Part shown: positions 31,403 through 44,000 of the stretch, in pieces
Layout of the letters: every line of letters begins with the position of its first letter
Numbering within the stretch: position 1 is the first letter of the stretch
Origin: Phytophthora quininea
Taxonomy: Eukaryota; Oomycota; Peronosporomycetes; Peronosporales; Peronosporaceae
Length of the DNA stretch: 45,068 bases
Direction: 5' to 3'
Assembly (NCBI GenBank): GCA_011947345.1
Contig: JAAVTG010000133.1
Coordinates: 1-45,068 of the forward strand
Notes under the pieces: model-generated
The model's database searches: none
The model's input: only the letters and a program-made list of their open reading frames with translations
Told to the model about the DNA's origin: nothing
Made by a program: the position numbers and the translations under genes

Positions 31403-32919
31403 ATGCCCCACGCACAGGAGCTCGACCTGGAGAAGAGCGCCAACTCGTACGTGCGCCTCGAGGCCGACGTCCCCGTCGAGTTCGAGGATGGCGACACCTG
31501 GTACGCCCGCGCGCAGCGGTGGGCCGAGAAGAACTACATGGAGCCGCGCAGCATCGAGCGCGTACCCGAAGACGAGCGCCACGACACGTCGCTGCTGAAC
31601 GTCTGCACCATGTGGCTGTCCCCGAACATGGTCATGGGGCACTTCGCCGTCGGCGTCTTGGGCAAGGCCATCTACGGCATGGGCGTCGTCGACTCGATGC
31701 TCGTGATCCTGTTTGCCAACCTGCTCGGGGTGCTTCCTGTCAGCTTCTTCTCGTGCTTCGGTCCCGTGTTCGGTCTCCGTCAAATGGTGCTCGGCCGGTT
31801 CTGGTTCGGCGCCTACGGCATTCGTCTTGTTTCCGCGATCGCCTGTGTCTCTGGGCTCGGTTGGGCTACTGTGAACGTGATTGTCGGCGCGGAGCTCATC
31901 CACGCAGTCAACACCGACGTGCCCGGGTGGGCCGGGATCATCATCATCGCCTTCTGCACCTTCCTCATCACGCTCTTTGGATACAAGGTTGTGCACTACT
32001 ACGAGCGCTACTCGTGGATCCCAAACTTCATCGTGTACTTGATTTTGCTGGGGACGTTCATCCATTCGGGGCGTACGTTCACATTCCGATGGGCACGGGC
32101 AGCGCGGAAGTGAACGGTGTCCTGAGCTTCTTCTCCGTGGTGTTCGGCACGGCAGTCAGCTGGAGCACGATGGCAGCCGATTACACAGTGTATCATCCGC
32201 CTACCGAGAGCAAGCGCAAGATCTTCTTTGCGACGTGGCTGGGGTTGATCTTCCCTTCCGTCTTCACGGAATGGATCTCCGTCATTGTCATGTCGGCCAC
32301 TGGGCTCGACCCCACGGCCACCGACAACATCTACCTCAACGGGTACAATGACTCGGGCGCTGGCGGTCTCATCGGAGCGGTATTGATTCCTCACCTCGGT
32401 GATTTCGGCCGTTTTTGCCTCGTCATCATGGCGCTGTCCACGGTTGCCAACAACTGTCCAAACGTGTACTCCGTGACGCTCAATATTAAGGTCATTGGAC
32501 GCTGGACGCGGGTCGTCCCGCGTTTCCTGTGGGCTCTCATTGCTGCGGTTGTGTACGCCGTCATCGCGATCGAGGGCTACTCGCACTTTGAGACTGTTCT
32601 CAACAACTTCATGAACTTCATCGCGTACTGGGCCACCATCTACGTCTCTATTTCGTTGACCGAGCACTTTGTATTCCGCCGCGGCTTTGGAGGGTACAAC
32701 GTAGATGACTACAACACCAAGAGCAAGCTGCCCATTGGCTGTGCTGCCATCTTCTCGTTCCTGTGCGGTTGTGCTGGCGTGGCGCTGGGCATGAGCCAAA
32801 CCTGGTTTACCGGCCCGCTTGCCGACCACGGCGATATCGGCTTCGAGCTGGGCTGCATCTTCACTGTGGTGGCGATGCTAGCCTCACGTCCTCTTGAGCT
32901 CCACTTCTTCCACCGGTAA
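31403..32919 (+). CDS. purine-cytosine permease, NCS1 family (Fcy2/CodB-like)
   Basis: About 505 residues; proton-coupled uptake of purines or cytosine across the plasma membrane. The hydrophilic N-terminus ends in the fungal-type signature SIERVPEDERHDTSLLN. The first membrane helix begins at MWLSPNMVMGHFAVG. About twelve hydrophobic helices follow, with conserved SCFGPVFGLRQMVLGRFWFG, VSWSTMAADYTVYHPP and VANNCPNVYSVTLNIKVIG. The ATG at 31403 follows a good initiator. One frame break at GGGG, 32068-32071: FIHSG should continue as AYVHIPMGTGSAEV. No introns are seen. The close resemblance to fungal Fcy2-type proteins fits published proposals of fungus-to-oomycete transfer of a CodB-like permease; that link is from general knowledge, not from this sequence alone. 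Confidence 0.9.
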
Positions 32920-33279
32920 ATCCGTGCATGTGTAGTCGTAGGGTGGGGGATGGCGCGACCACCGGCTGAGCTTGGATCAACGACTAGATCACGTACAGCG
33001 CTAAAACCGTGTTCAAAATGCAATCTCTTTTCGTCAAACCTTGACCTATTCATCCTTGTGCGATGGGCCCATGATATGTACGCCGTCATCGCATTCGAGC
33101 GGTGTTCGTGGACCACTTGCTAGTCACGGCTTCGGATCTTTACAGTTTTGCTCTACCGATCTCAAGCCCACCGAAAATCGTTGATGCAAGGCGATATCAT
33201 TCATTAGTCTGGCAGCAAATTGAATGAACCACGTACCCAAATACACAGCCACGACAACGAAACCTATCGACTCACAACG
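32920..33279. other. intergenic region after the permease
   Basis: 360 bases between convergent 3' ends (permease + and repeat protein -). No gene or structured element recognised. Confidence 0.6.
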
Positions 33280-36200
33280 CTACTTGGCCATCGTGACTAG
33301 CAGCCCGTCTTGTCGATAGAACAAGCGCGTAGCGTATTGGCCAATCGACGCACCAATGGTGCCATTGACCCTCATCAGCAAGCCACCCGTCATAGAATGA
33401 ATAATCGTCGCAATTGCCTCTGGGCTCAGGAAACTCTGCATATCAGCACTCATGCACTGGCCGACTGATGCCTGTGGGCACAGCGCCACATGGTCCTCAC
33501 AGTGTGATCCTTGGCAACACGAAAAGCACCCGTGTGTGCTGGCGGGAATAAAAATGGGGGCAAATGTGGCTGGAGCAAACCGAGCAAGCGACTCAGCGAA
33601 GTATTTGTTGCATACAAGCGTGCCGTCTTGTTCTGGGCGACACAACACGCGGCAGTTAGCACATTAACTTCTTAAAGAGTTCGAGTTGGCATACCTGTGA
33701 CTTGGTCCTCGCATGGATACAGCTCCAAATCCACCATCGTAACTGTGATGCCCTCACTGAACGGATTTCGCAACTCCAACGCTATCGGAATTTGTGTCAG
33801 ATGAAACAATGATGGAATATATAGCAAAGACGAGGTGACGAGTGTGGGTGTCGCTGGAAACAACTCTCCTAGGGTTGGTAGTTTCGATGGGATCGAAAGA
33901 CGTTTCATTGCTGGCTGGAGTAGATCGAGTGGTGTGCTTGCTGTCGATCCTTTGATTGTAATCTGCCACACAACAATACCATTAAATTTCGGCATTAGAG
34001 AATACGTTCTTAACAATTACCTCCTGAGCTGCGCCGTGCGTGAAGTAACCAGATACGAAATTTGACAAAAACCTCTCTGCTGCCACAAGATCTGCTGCTC
34101 GCGGATTGTATTCGAAACTTCCATTGAGAATCGTGGCATCGCCACAACAATTGAGATTGAAATTCAAGATTTTTGCGGATCCCATGCGAGCCCCCTCGAA
34201 GAAAACGTCTAGCACGAGCGAACCCAACTTGGTCCGTACAATGGACGGGTTTCGCAACGAAAACTCCATTTTCATCACCATTGATGTTGTCGATCCGTGC
34301 TTGATGTCGACACCAAGCACTTTAACAGGTGGATGGCGGAAGGAGTCCATGGCGGGGATTAGTGGCTCTCCTTTTACAGGAATATTGCTTAATTCAAGCA
34401 TCCCCATCCGTGTCTTGACGTCTGGAAAGGCCCCTCATTCAGACGAACATCGCTCGCTAGCCGCATCATGACGCTCCCATTGTTCGTTAGTAAACGCCCA
34501 ATAAAATCGGACATTTCAGCAGCGTCGTCATGAGTGCGGAATCCGATCGGGTAGAAGTTGCTCATGTTTAGACGAAACGCTCCATCATCTGACTGGTTGA
34601 AATCGCAGGCCTCACGCGCCGACACTAGTGAACCGAGTTGGAAGCCACTAGCATTTTCAAGCGTCAATGCAACCGATACGTTGGAAATCTCTATGGGAAT
34701 GCTAATGGGGGCAGGCATTTTTACCTTTGCCTTCATGTCTGTGCGAACCCGCATTCGCGTATTCGTGATAGCATTCCTCTTTTCTGGTGGGGCTTCATCC
34801 AAAATGACGTCCAGCTCGTTCATTTTTATTCCTGACATCATTTGAAACCCTTTGCTTACTCCAGGAAAAATCGTTCCGATCGTTAGGCCAACGAGCGCTT
34901 CTTGCATCCATATGCACTCGCTGTACTGCGTGCTTGTAATTTTGCTATCAACCGAGAGCTATTACCACCAAGATATTGCGAGAAGAACGCAGCTACACCT
35001 TTACTCGCTCTCCCCGCCACATCTTCAATCGGTTTTAATAGCCCAGACATCGCCAACGCGTTCATACCTGGCCCCAAATTCATTGTGCCGTGAAGGTTAC
35101 CAAATTTCTCCCGAGGATCATTCAGACATAACTCCATTGCAAGGGTGCCAATCGAAACGGAAAAGACAGAAGGATTCCGAATTTTAATCTGAGCTTGAAT
35201 GGGCTCTCCATGATCCTTTCCACTGCCAGTTCCTGGGAGCTGGAAGCTCTCCACTGTCACGTCCCGAAAGTTGTTCATCCCATTCAGCCACGCGGTCGTT
35301 CGTAGTGGCAAACCAGATAGGCGCAGAGTCCCTAAACGATATTTACCGAAAACGCGTAAGGTTAGTTAGCTTGTCAGCACAGCGCAACAGGGGAATTAGC
35401 AGTACCACATACCAAGAGCTCCGTGACATACCACATCCATAAGCCCAGAAAGTGACAGCGGAATCTTTTCCTGAATCACTGATGCACGAACAAAAGCTCC
35501 AAAAGGCTTTCCCTTGTCTGTGAACGCTAGCTCCGTCAAGGAGTCCACTGAAATATTACTTCGGCCCACCAATTTGCCATTCAGGATTTTGACAGACACA
35601 GTCGATAGCGACCCTAGAGCTGTGTCAGCACCAACAAGGTCCACGCCCATACGAACATCCGAGATCAACAAAGCTGAATTTGGCCCTAACGGACTGGAAG
35701 CCTCCACTTTGACTGCTGCGTCAAGATGTACGAGCTCGTTCATCTTGCCGTCTTCCGGGGCATGAAGTGATATTCTTTGGAAAAACATATTTCCCACTAG
35801 CGGTTCTTTTTGAGGTGGCAGCGAGCTCTCGATGGTAAGATTACGCATAGCTCGGTTGTATAAGTCGACTGAGGTTGCCTGAGGCTCACATGTCACGACC
35901 GTGAGCTGCCGACACATTGCTAAGATACTTTGTTATCAATCCGCTGATAGCCTCCGAGTTCGTGCCAAGCATTTTACCACGTAGTTCCAGCAAATTGTAT
36001 CCCTTGCTCATGTCAGTATCCCCAGTCAACGATGCGCAGTAAGGGTGTGACGGTTGGTTGCCCGCCACTGTCAAGCTCGTATCCGGTGGCATCGTTAAAT
36101 GAGCAACCAGAGTATCCTCGCTTAAATCCGGGTAATGAGCGTTTAAACACAATGCCCCCACAGGTCGAATGGTGGTAATCGAAGGGTTTCGCACACACGT

Positions 36201-36874
36201 CTTGATAGTCGCCAGCACTTTTGTCTGCGTCGACTGGCTCATGTCCACCTCCGCGATCTGCATCTGTTTGAGTCCATTCATGCCTTTAAAGCTCATTTTT
36301 TGTCCAAGAGGACATCCGACGCGCTGAACCTCACCAGTCCGCCCAGCAGACGCACATGGATCTCCAACTTGCCCTGAATCTGATACTGCACACTCTGCAG
36401 CCTCATCATGTCTGCTGCAAACTCGTCCCAGGCTGTAGAGTTACTTATCTCTAGTGTGGCATTGGGGAATTCTTGGCTGTTTACTCCGTGGTGGATCTGC
36501 ATGGCAGGGGCCTGGAACTGTCCGACCTTTGGCCCCCATAAAGGATGCTGAAAGTTGTGGCGTCCACCGCCGCTGGGAAAGGAGGAGGACGTGAGCTGTA
36601 GCTTTAGGCTCAGCACCACACTGCTACGCTGTGGCTGCGTCAGATCCATGGCATTTATGTTCATTCCCGTGCTCTTGATGGCGCTGGCTGCGATCCGCTG
36701 GATTTGGCTCGACACGATGACGTATAGCAGCGCCAGCAGTACGCAGCAGACGCCCAACGCTTTCACCAGAGGGTGCGGTACCAGACGCGGTGTCGCGGCT
36801 TGAGGGGCGGCATGCAGCCCCAGCAGCGGCTCCAAGGAGGCCGCGCGCTCGTCCAGCTCGTCGTCTTGGCTCAT
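33280..36874 (-). CDS. membrane-anchored protein with tandem LEA-2-like repeats
   Basis: About 1130 residues, function unknown. ATG at 36874. An acidic N-terminus is followed by one membrane helix (ALGVCCVLLALLYVIVSSQI, about 40-60), suggesting a type II membrane or signal-anchor protein. The remainder is at least four repeats of a beta-rich unit with a conserved Asn-Pro core: CVRNPSITTIRPVGALCLNA, IKIRNPSVFSVSIGTLAMEL, FSLRNPSIVRTKLGSLVLDV and LELRNPFSEGITVTMVDLEL. This NP-centred pattern is that of LEA-2 (WHy/DUF3712-like) domains. The last segment (CCQGSHCEDHVALCPQ) is cysteine-rich. Exons: 35413-36874, 34021-35331, 33695-33962 and 33280-33632; the introns (81, 58, 62 bases) have GTATGT, GTAATT and GTATGC donors and restore frame. 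Single-base losses at 36296-36301 (A run on the coding strand), near 34898 and near 34430, plus an unresolved step near 35905. Confidence 0.72.
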
Positions 36875-36890
36875 CTTTCTTCAATGAGCT

Positions 36891-36920
36891 CTTTTAGTGT
36901 AATGCGCCATACACTAAAAG
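36891..36920. promoter_or_regulatory. perfect 10-base inverted repeat between divergent genes
   Basis: CTTTTAGTGT, a ten-base loop (36901-36910), then ACACTAAAAG. It lies in the 72-base gap between the start of the repeat protein (36874, -) and the MYST gene (36947, +). It could be a shared protein-binding site or a hairpin in a leader. The role is inferred. Confidence 0.5.
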
Positions 36921-36946
36921 GATCGACACAAAAATACAATTTGGTC

Positions 36947-38828
<1,882 letters not shown>

Positions 38829-39046
38829 GGCGCGTCAAGACACCAGGTAGTGTAATAAAACGTTGGCTTGGTTTGGTTCTACTGATCTCTATGTACTTTA
38901 AGAATTCGAGGACGCCTACAAAAACTACTAACTTTTACTTTCCAGGAACGGCACGGTTCACGTACTACTCGACACCGATACATCCAAGCGATCGTGGTGG
39001 CTTGACGTTGTTGTTGTTGCTGCTGCTGCTGCTGGCTCGGACGATG

Positions 39047-39388
39047 TCACACGGCCACCTTCTTGCAGGCCAACTGGAACTCTTTCTTCTGCGCCGGGCT
39101 CATTTCAGCCTGCACGGTCTCAAGAACGCCAGACAGGCCGCTGCCCTGCAGCGACTTGGAGCATTGCAGGTGGTACCACTCCATGAGCATGAAGCCCTCG
39201 ACGTGGATGAACATGAGACCGAGCTGCCACTCGCCTTTGGCGATGCACTTGTTGCACACCTGGCAGGTGGTGGTGGCGATGGGCGCCACGCGGGCCACGG
39301 CCTGGTCGCAGCGGCTCCAGGAGCTGGAGCTGCGCGGACTGGTGCCTGGCGGCGGCACCTGCGGGAGCTGCTCGATGGGGGTAGCCAT
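39047..39388 (-). CDS. small PARP-type zinc finger protein
   Basis: 113 residues from the ATG at 39388 (MATPIEQLPQ) to the stop at 39047. The core is CQVCNKCIAKGEWQLGLMF...EWYHLQCSKSL: Cys-x2-Cys, about 30 residues, then His-x2-Cys, the spacing of PARP-type zinc fingers, which recognise DNA breaks or nick-like ends. A short C-terminal helix (SPAQKKEFQLACKKV) follows. There is no catalytic PARP, ligase or other domain. The frame is open without stop back to 40108, so a longer N-terminus is possible, but the extension is low-complexity. It is convergent with the MYST gene. Confidence 0.7.
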   Translation of the reverse strand: MATPIEQLPQVPPPGTSPRSSSSWSRCDQAVARVAPIATTTCQVCNKCIAKGEWQLGLMFIHVEGFMLMEWYHLQCSKSLQGSGLSGVLETVQAEMSPAQKKEFQLACKKVAV

Positions 39389-41040
39389 TTCGCGACTGTG
39401 GAGGATTGATTGATTCTGAAGCAGACAAGCCTTCGTTCGAGCTGCAGTGTCCGGTGCGGAGGAGGAGCTCGCGCGTTGCAAGCGCTCGGGTGTTTGGTTG
39501 CCGGGGAGGGCGAATGGGAAACTGCAGATGAGGCCGCGGACGCCGGTGCTGGGGCTGCGTGCAAGTGGCTGCTTGATCGACGACGTCTCGCTGAACGCTG
39601 TCTGTGATGGCGCGAATGAAAGTGCTGGCGAATGTGGTCTGTCCTTGATTTCAGGGCTGCGATCAACGACTGGGGCGGGTGGGGCTGCTGTCTTTCCAGC
39701 GACTTCCGCGGGCTTGCTTGGGCACGTTCGTGCGCGACGACTGACGCCTCGGCGGCACGAGTGGAAGTGAGCTCCGGAGCGGGCCCTGCCAAGTGGCAGA
39801 ACGCACATGCCGCTCCGCGACGCGACGAAGCACGCTTGGGCCCAAATCCCGCAGATAAAAAGCCGCGGTGGATAAAGGTGGGCTCCGCTTATTCTCCGCT
39901 CCGGTGCGTGCCGGCGTAATGGACGGCCGTGGAGGCGAGGCTGCCGCGCACACCCTGGCGCGGACGATGGTCGTGTTCGGCGGCGTCCACCTTGATTTAT
40001 TTCTCTCCACGGGTAACGCTGCCATCTGAACGGAGCTCGTGGCTGTTGCGGAAGAGCCCGCCGGTTGGCGCCGCCAGCTGATCGGCACCGGCCGGGGCCA
40101 GTCTGCACACTTGAAGGATGGACGCCGGAGTCGCGGTGTCGGAGCTTTGCCGCGCAAAATTTGACACACCTCGCGATATGCCGAGCAGCTAATCCCGAGA
40201 TTTCCCCGGCACGATGAAGACTTTTTCAGCGGAGCCACCGGGCTCCGACTCTGAAGCCGGCTTGCTGCAGTCGCGACGTCGAGGCCCGACACCGGCGGCA
40301 TGATTCATTGATTGATTTCGCCGAGTAGTTGGGACATGGGGAGGTTGTCGTCGGCGAGCCCTGTGATGCATTCTTTCGTGTCGGATGGAGTTGCCTGCCC
40401 CCTATATCATATCGCCGCGAGACCGGTTCAACGAGGCTTTGCTTGTTGGAAAAGCTCACTCATCGGCAGCCTTGTCTGCTGTGGATGTTTGGTCAGAAAC
40501 GTGTTGTATAGCGGAGACGGCCTCCGCTGGAGGCGACGCCCGCCAGTACAAGTTTTCCGGGAGGCAATGAACATTTCTTGTGCCCTGGTCGGGGCATGGC
40601 GTGCTCGAGTTTTATTATTGGCAAGATAAATATTTGCACGCGGATCTGCTCGCAGTTAAAGCAGCACATCCAGGGGATTCCCGCGATCGAGCGATGTTGT
40701 AATTCGCGAAAACCAGCTGCATGTCGAGGTGAAGGCGATTCACTGATGATGACCACGCCACACTCGGCTCGAAGGAGCTCCGGGCCGCCAACCACGGCAA
40801 CGAAACGGAAGCCAAGGCGCACAAGATGGCTGCTGCATTGGCGTCGACTGACAACCTCATTAAAGCTTTGTTTGTGGTTGCATTCCTCAAGACGCAAGAC
40901 AGCAGCTTCGAATGTGAATTAGTTTCTTTATCAACCATTTACCACACAAAGGCACTCTCTCCCGACTAGTAGGAGGTCGCGATTTCAGCAGCACATCAAG
41001 CAGGCCGGCAAATGGACACTTACATATTGCGAGGTCCAGC
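39389..41040. other. stretch without a confirmed gene
   Basis: GC-rich up to about 40300, so open frames are long by chance on both strands. On the - strand a Ser/Pro/Arg-rich reading runs in linked frames from 40459 (MSFSNKQSLVEPVSRRYD) through 40301-39663 and into the frame upstream of the zinc finger gene; a single long - strand gene broken by base losses is possible. A short + frame at 40214 (MKTFSAEPPGSDSEAGLLQS) competes with it. Neither shows a known domain. From 40580 to 41040 I see nothing. Confidence 0.3.
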
Positions 41041-44000
41041 TTACATAAAGTCGTCCGTGCCACTGCCGCCATCTTCCTGGGTGTCTAGATGCACCGCGCG
41101 GAAGCGCTCGTTGCTGTCCCGGATCTCGTCCTCGCTGTCGTCGTACTCCACGGTCTCTGCGTCTGCATCCACATTCACAGTCTCCACGACCATGTCCGAG
41201 GATGGAGCGCTCGGGACCTCTCCGTGGTCCGGGAAGCCGCCGCCGGCGACGTAGTCGACGTCGTTATCGGACGCATCGGCGGCGTCGCCTTCCCCATCCA
41301 GTGCCGCTACTGTCGAGCTGTACAACCTCACCGTCGGCACAGGCGGCCTTCTCATTCTTAACCCAGACCTTCCAACCGTCCACAGGCGGGGACTCGTCGT
41401 CAATATGCGACTGCACAAAGTAAAAGTCCTCGTCCGACATGGTTCCTAGCAGACTCTTGTTCGGCGAGTAGGAAATGTACCACCGGCGCGCCTTGCTGGG
41501 CATGCAGCATCGGAACAAAGTGTACTCAATGTCGCTTTGTACACGCGTATGTCAGACAGGTGTCGTGCACGTGGGAGGTGCTGACGTACACCCCATTCAC
41601 TGGTGAGTACCCCGCTCCCTCCACAATGTAGCGGCGCTGCTCCTCCTGGTACGGAATGCCCAGCGCCTCGCCTAGCCGCCACAGCATCTCCAGCTTAGAT
41701 GGCTCACGCCTCAGAACTGACAAGCGCCCGCCAAGACTCGGTTGCAGTGATTCCAGTCGCAGCCATTCGTACATCCACTCCCACTCACTTCTGTGCGCAG
41801 CCAGCCAAGTGCTCACTGCAGGCACCCGCGCTCGCAACTCGAGCACCAGCACGAGTTGTCGGTACACGAACAGCGGGACGTGGGTCGTGTTAACGTATCG
41901 CGAGCGTAGATTCTCTCGACTGCGCGCTGAGCTCAGCAGACCATAATCAGCATGAATCAATGCCAGATCCACTAGTTCCGTTTGATAATCGCACTCGTAG
42001 CCTAGGACACGCTGAACAGCGAGGGCGCATGCGTCCACAATCGGCTGACCCTTCCACCCTGTTTCGGTGCTCTGCAGACAGTGTAGTAACGCGCGCAGAA
42101 GGCGTGTGGATGTCTCGCGGTCCCCCAAACTCAACCGCAGCAGCAACTCACAAGCTGTTTCTGCTTCCTCCTCAAGAGCCGAGTCGAAGAAGACATCGTT
42201 TAGCAGAGCCCCACGGCTCAAAGCACTCAAACCTTCCAGGATTTGGCCTGCAGTCGGCAGATCCCCACGCCCGATTGGGTGGCGCTGGAGGTCCTCACTG
42301 AAGCCGAAAGCGCGCAAGTCTTGAAGGACTGACTTGGTGGAGGATGCTGCCATGTCCGTGTAGTACAATAAAAACCCATCTAGCTCAACGCGGGTATCTG
42401 TTGCGTCCAACTTGCCCGGTATAGCTGCAACAGCCGGAGTGCCATACTTTGCCAGCATCCCCTGAGCTTGCTGTTCAACTACAGGACTACTGACCGCACT
42501 GCTTAGTGACACACAGAGAAATTTCTTCAACTCTTCCAGTCCCAGTCCGGTGTGGCCGTCCGCTCCGCCAGCCGATTGATACTCCTCGAAAGTCACAGTG
42601 AGTGCCTGCTCCGCCTTATCTGATAGTATCACCCGGTGCGGGTATTGTGTACTGCTTTCAGTGAGCAAAGGCTCTGTCGTACGCCGAGGTAGCCCTAGGA
42701 TGGCGATAATAGCCTCCAGCAAATACTGGTAGTCCGGAGAAGCGTATCGCGAGGCAGTTGGTTGCAATGTCGAGGATGGGAATGCTTCTTTCAGCGCAGT
42801 CGGGCCACGGTCACCCAAGAAGAAATTGACCAAGCGAGCAATCATCTCTAGTTGTTGCAGTTGTGTGCGAGCGGTAGCGCTATTCTCTGCACAGTTGCGC
42901 AGCAGCAAGAAGCATTCCTCAAGTGCGACTGCTGCATGATCGACGTTTGATCCAAGAAAGAAGCAATAGCTTCAAAAATGCCCGGAGAACTGCTACATCC
43001 TCCGACAAAGCGGCTTCAGCAGCAGCCGCGTCGGGTATCATGTCTCGTTCTTGTTTTTGGTGCGCTTCATACGCCGTAAGTGCACGAGATACTAAGTGTA
43101 CAAAGGACTGGCGAGCGATTGAATCAGGGCACTCGAATAGTAGTCCACGTAGCCATAAGACGCGCTTTGACGTCGACAGTGCCGTGAAAAACCGCGCACA
43201 AATTGCCTTGGATTTTGTAAATTTGGACGCCAATGCAGTGATCCAACGCGCAATACCGTGCTTTTCCCGTGAATGCAGCAACACACTTAGCACGAATTCA
43301 ACGCCAATCTCCGTTAGTGTCATCTGGATTTCCTCATCCGCTCGCAGGGCTGGTACTACTAAAGCTACCGGTGCAGCTGGCGGACCGGCGATATCACTTA
43401 TCTGCGTTGAAGAAGATAATGCCATGGGCATGGCATCCTCCACCGATTGAGGCACGTTATCTTTAATGTACTGAGATTGAACCATCTCTCGCAGGAACTC
43501 GTGAAATTCCACATCGAACAGGTAAGAGTTTTGCAGGAAAATCTCGTTCGATTTCCAGACTTCCGCTTCGTAATCACAGCGATCTTGGTCCGGTGTGGCA
43601 ACAACGTCAGCTGTTCCTGCGTCGTTGCCTGGCAATGTGGTTGGAGCGGATTCGGGCTCGACAGGGATTACCTTTTCGTAGAACAGCATTAGCGCATTGC
43701 TAAAGACTTCCATCTCCATCGATTGTTTGAGCCATGCCACGAGCGCCGCTGGACTCCCCCAAAACACTCGGCTTCGATATTTGCCGGGTCAAACGGCGTC
43801 ACATCTTCATCATCGTACTTGAACCACTTTCCGGACATGTGATCATAGATAAAGGAATAGTAGTGACCGCCCTGAGCTACACCGGAGTGTACCAAGATAC
43901 CCTTTAGCCGATATTCATAATTGGGATCCAACTTGAGGCTGTTCTTGTCGTCATCATCGCCGCAACTATCAGTAGATGAAACATTCCCACTTCGTGGAGA

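Noticed and set aside
31286..32065. A 259-codon - strand frame opposite the permease
   Set aside because: Acidic/histidine-rich shadow of the membrane protein coding strand.
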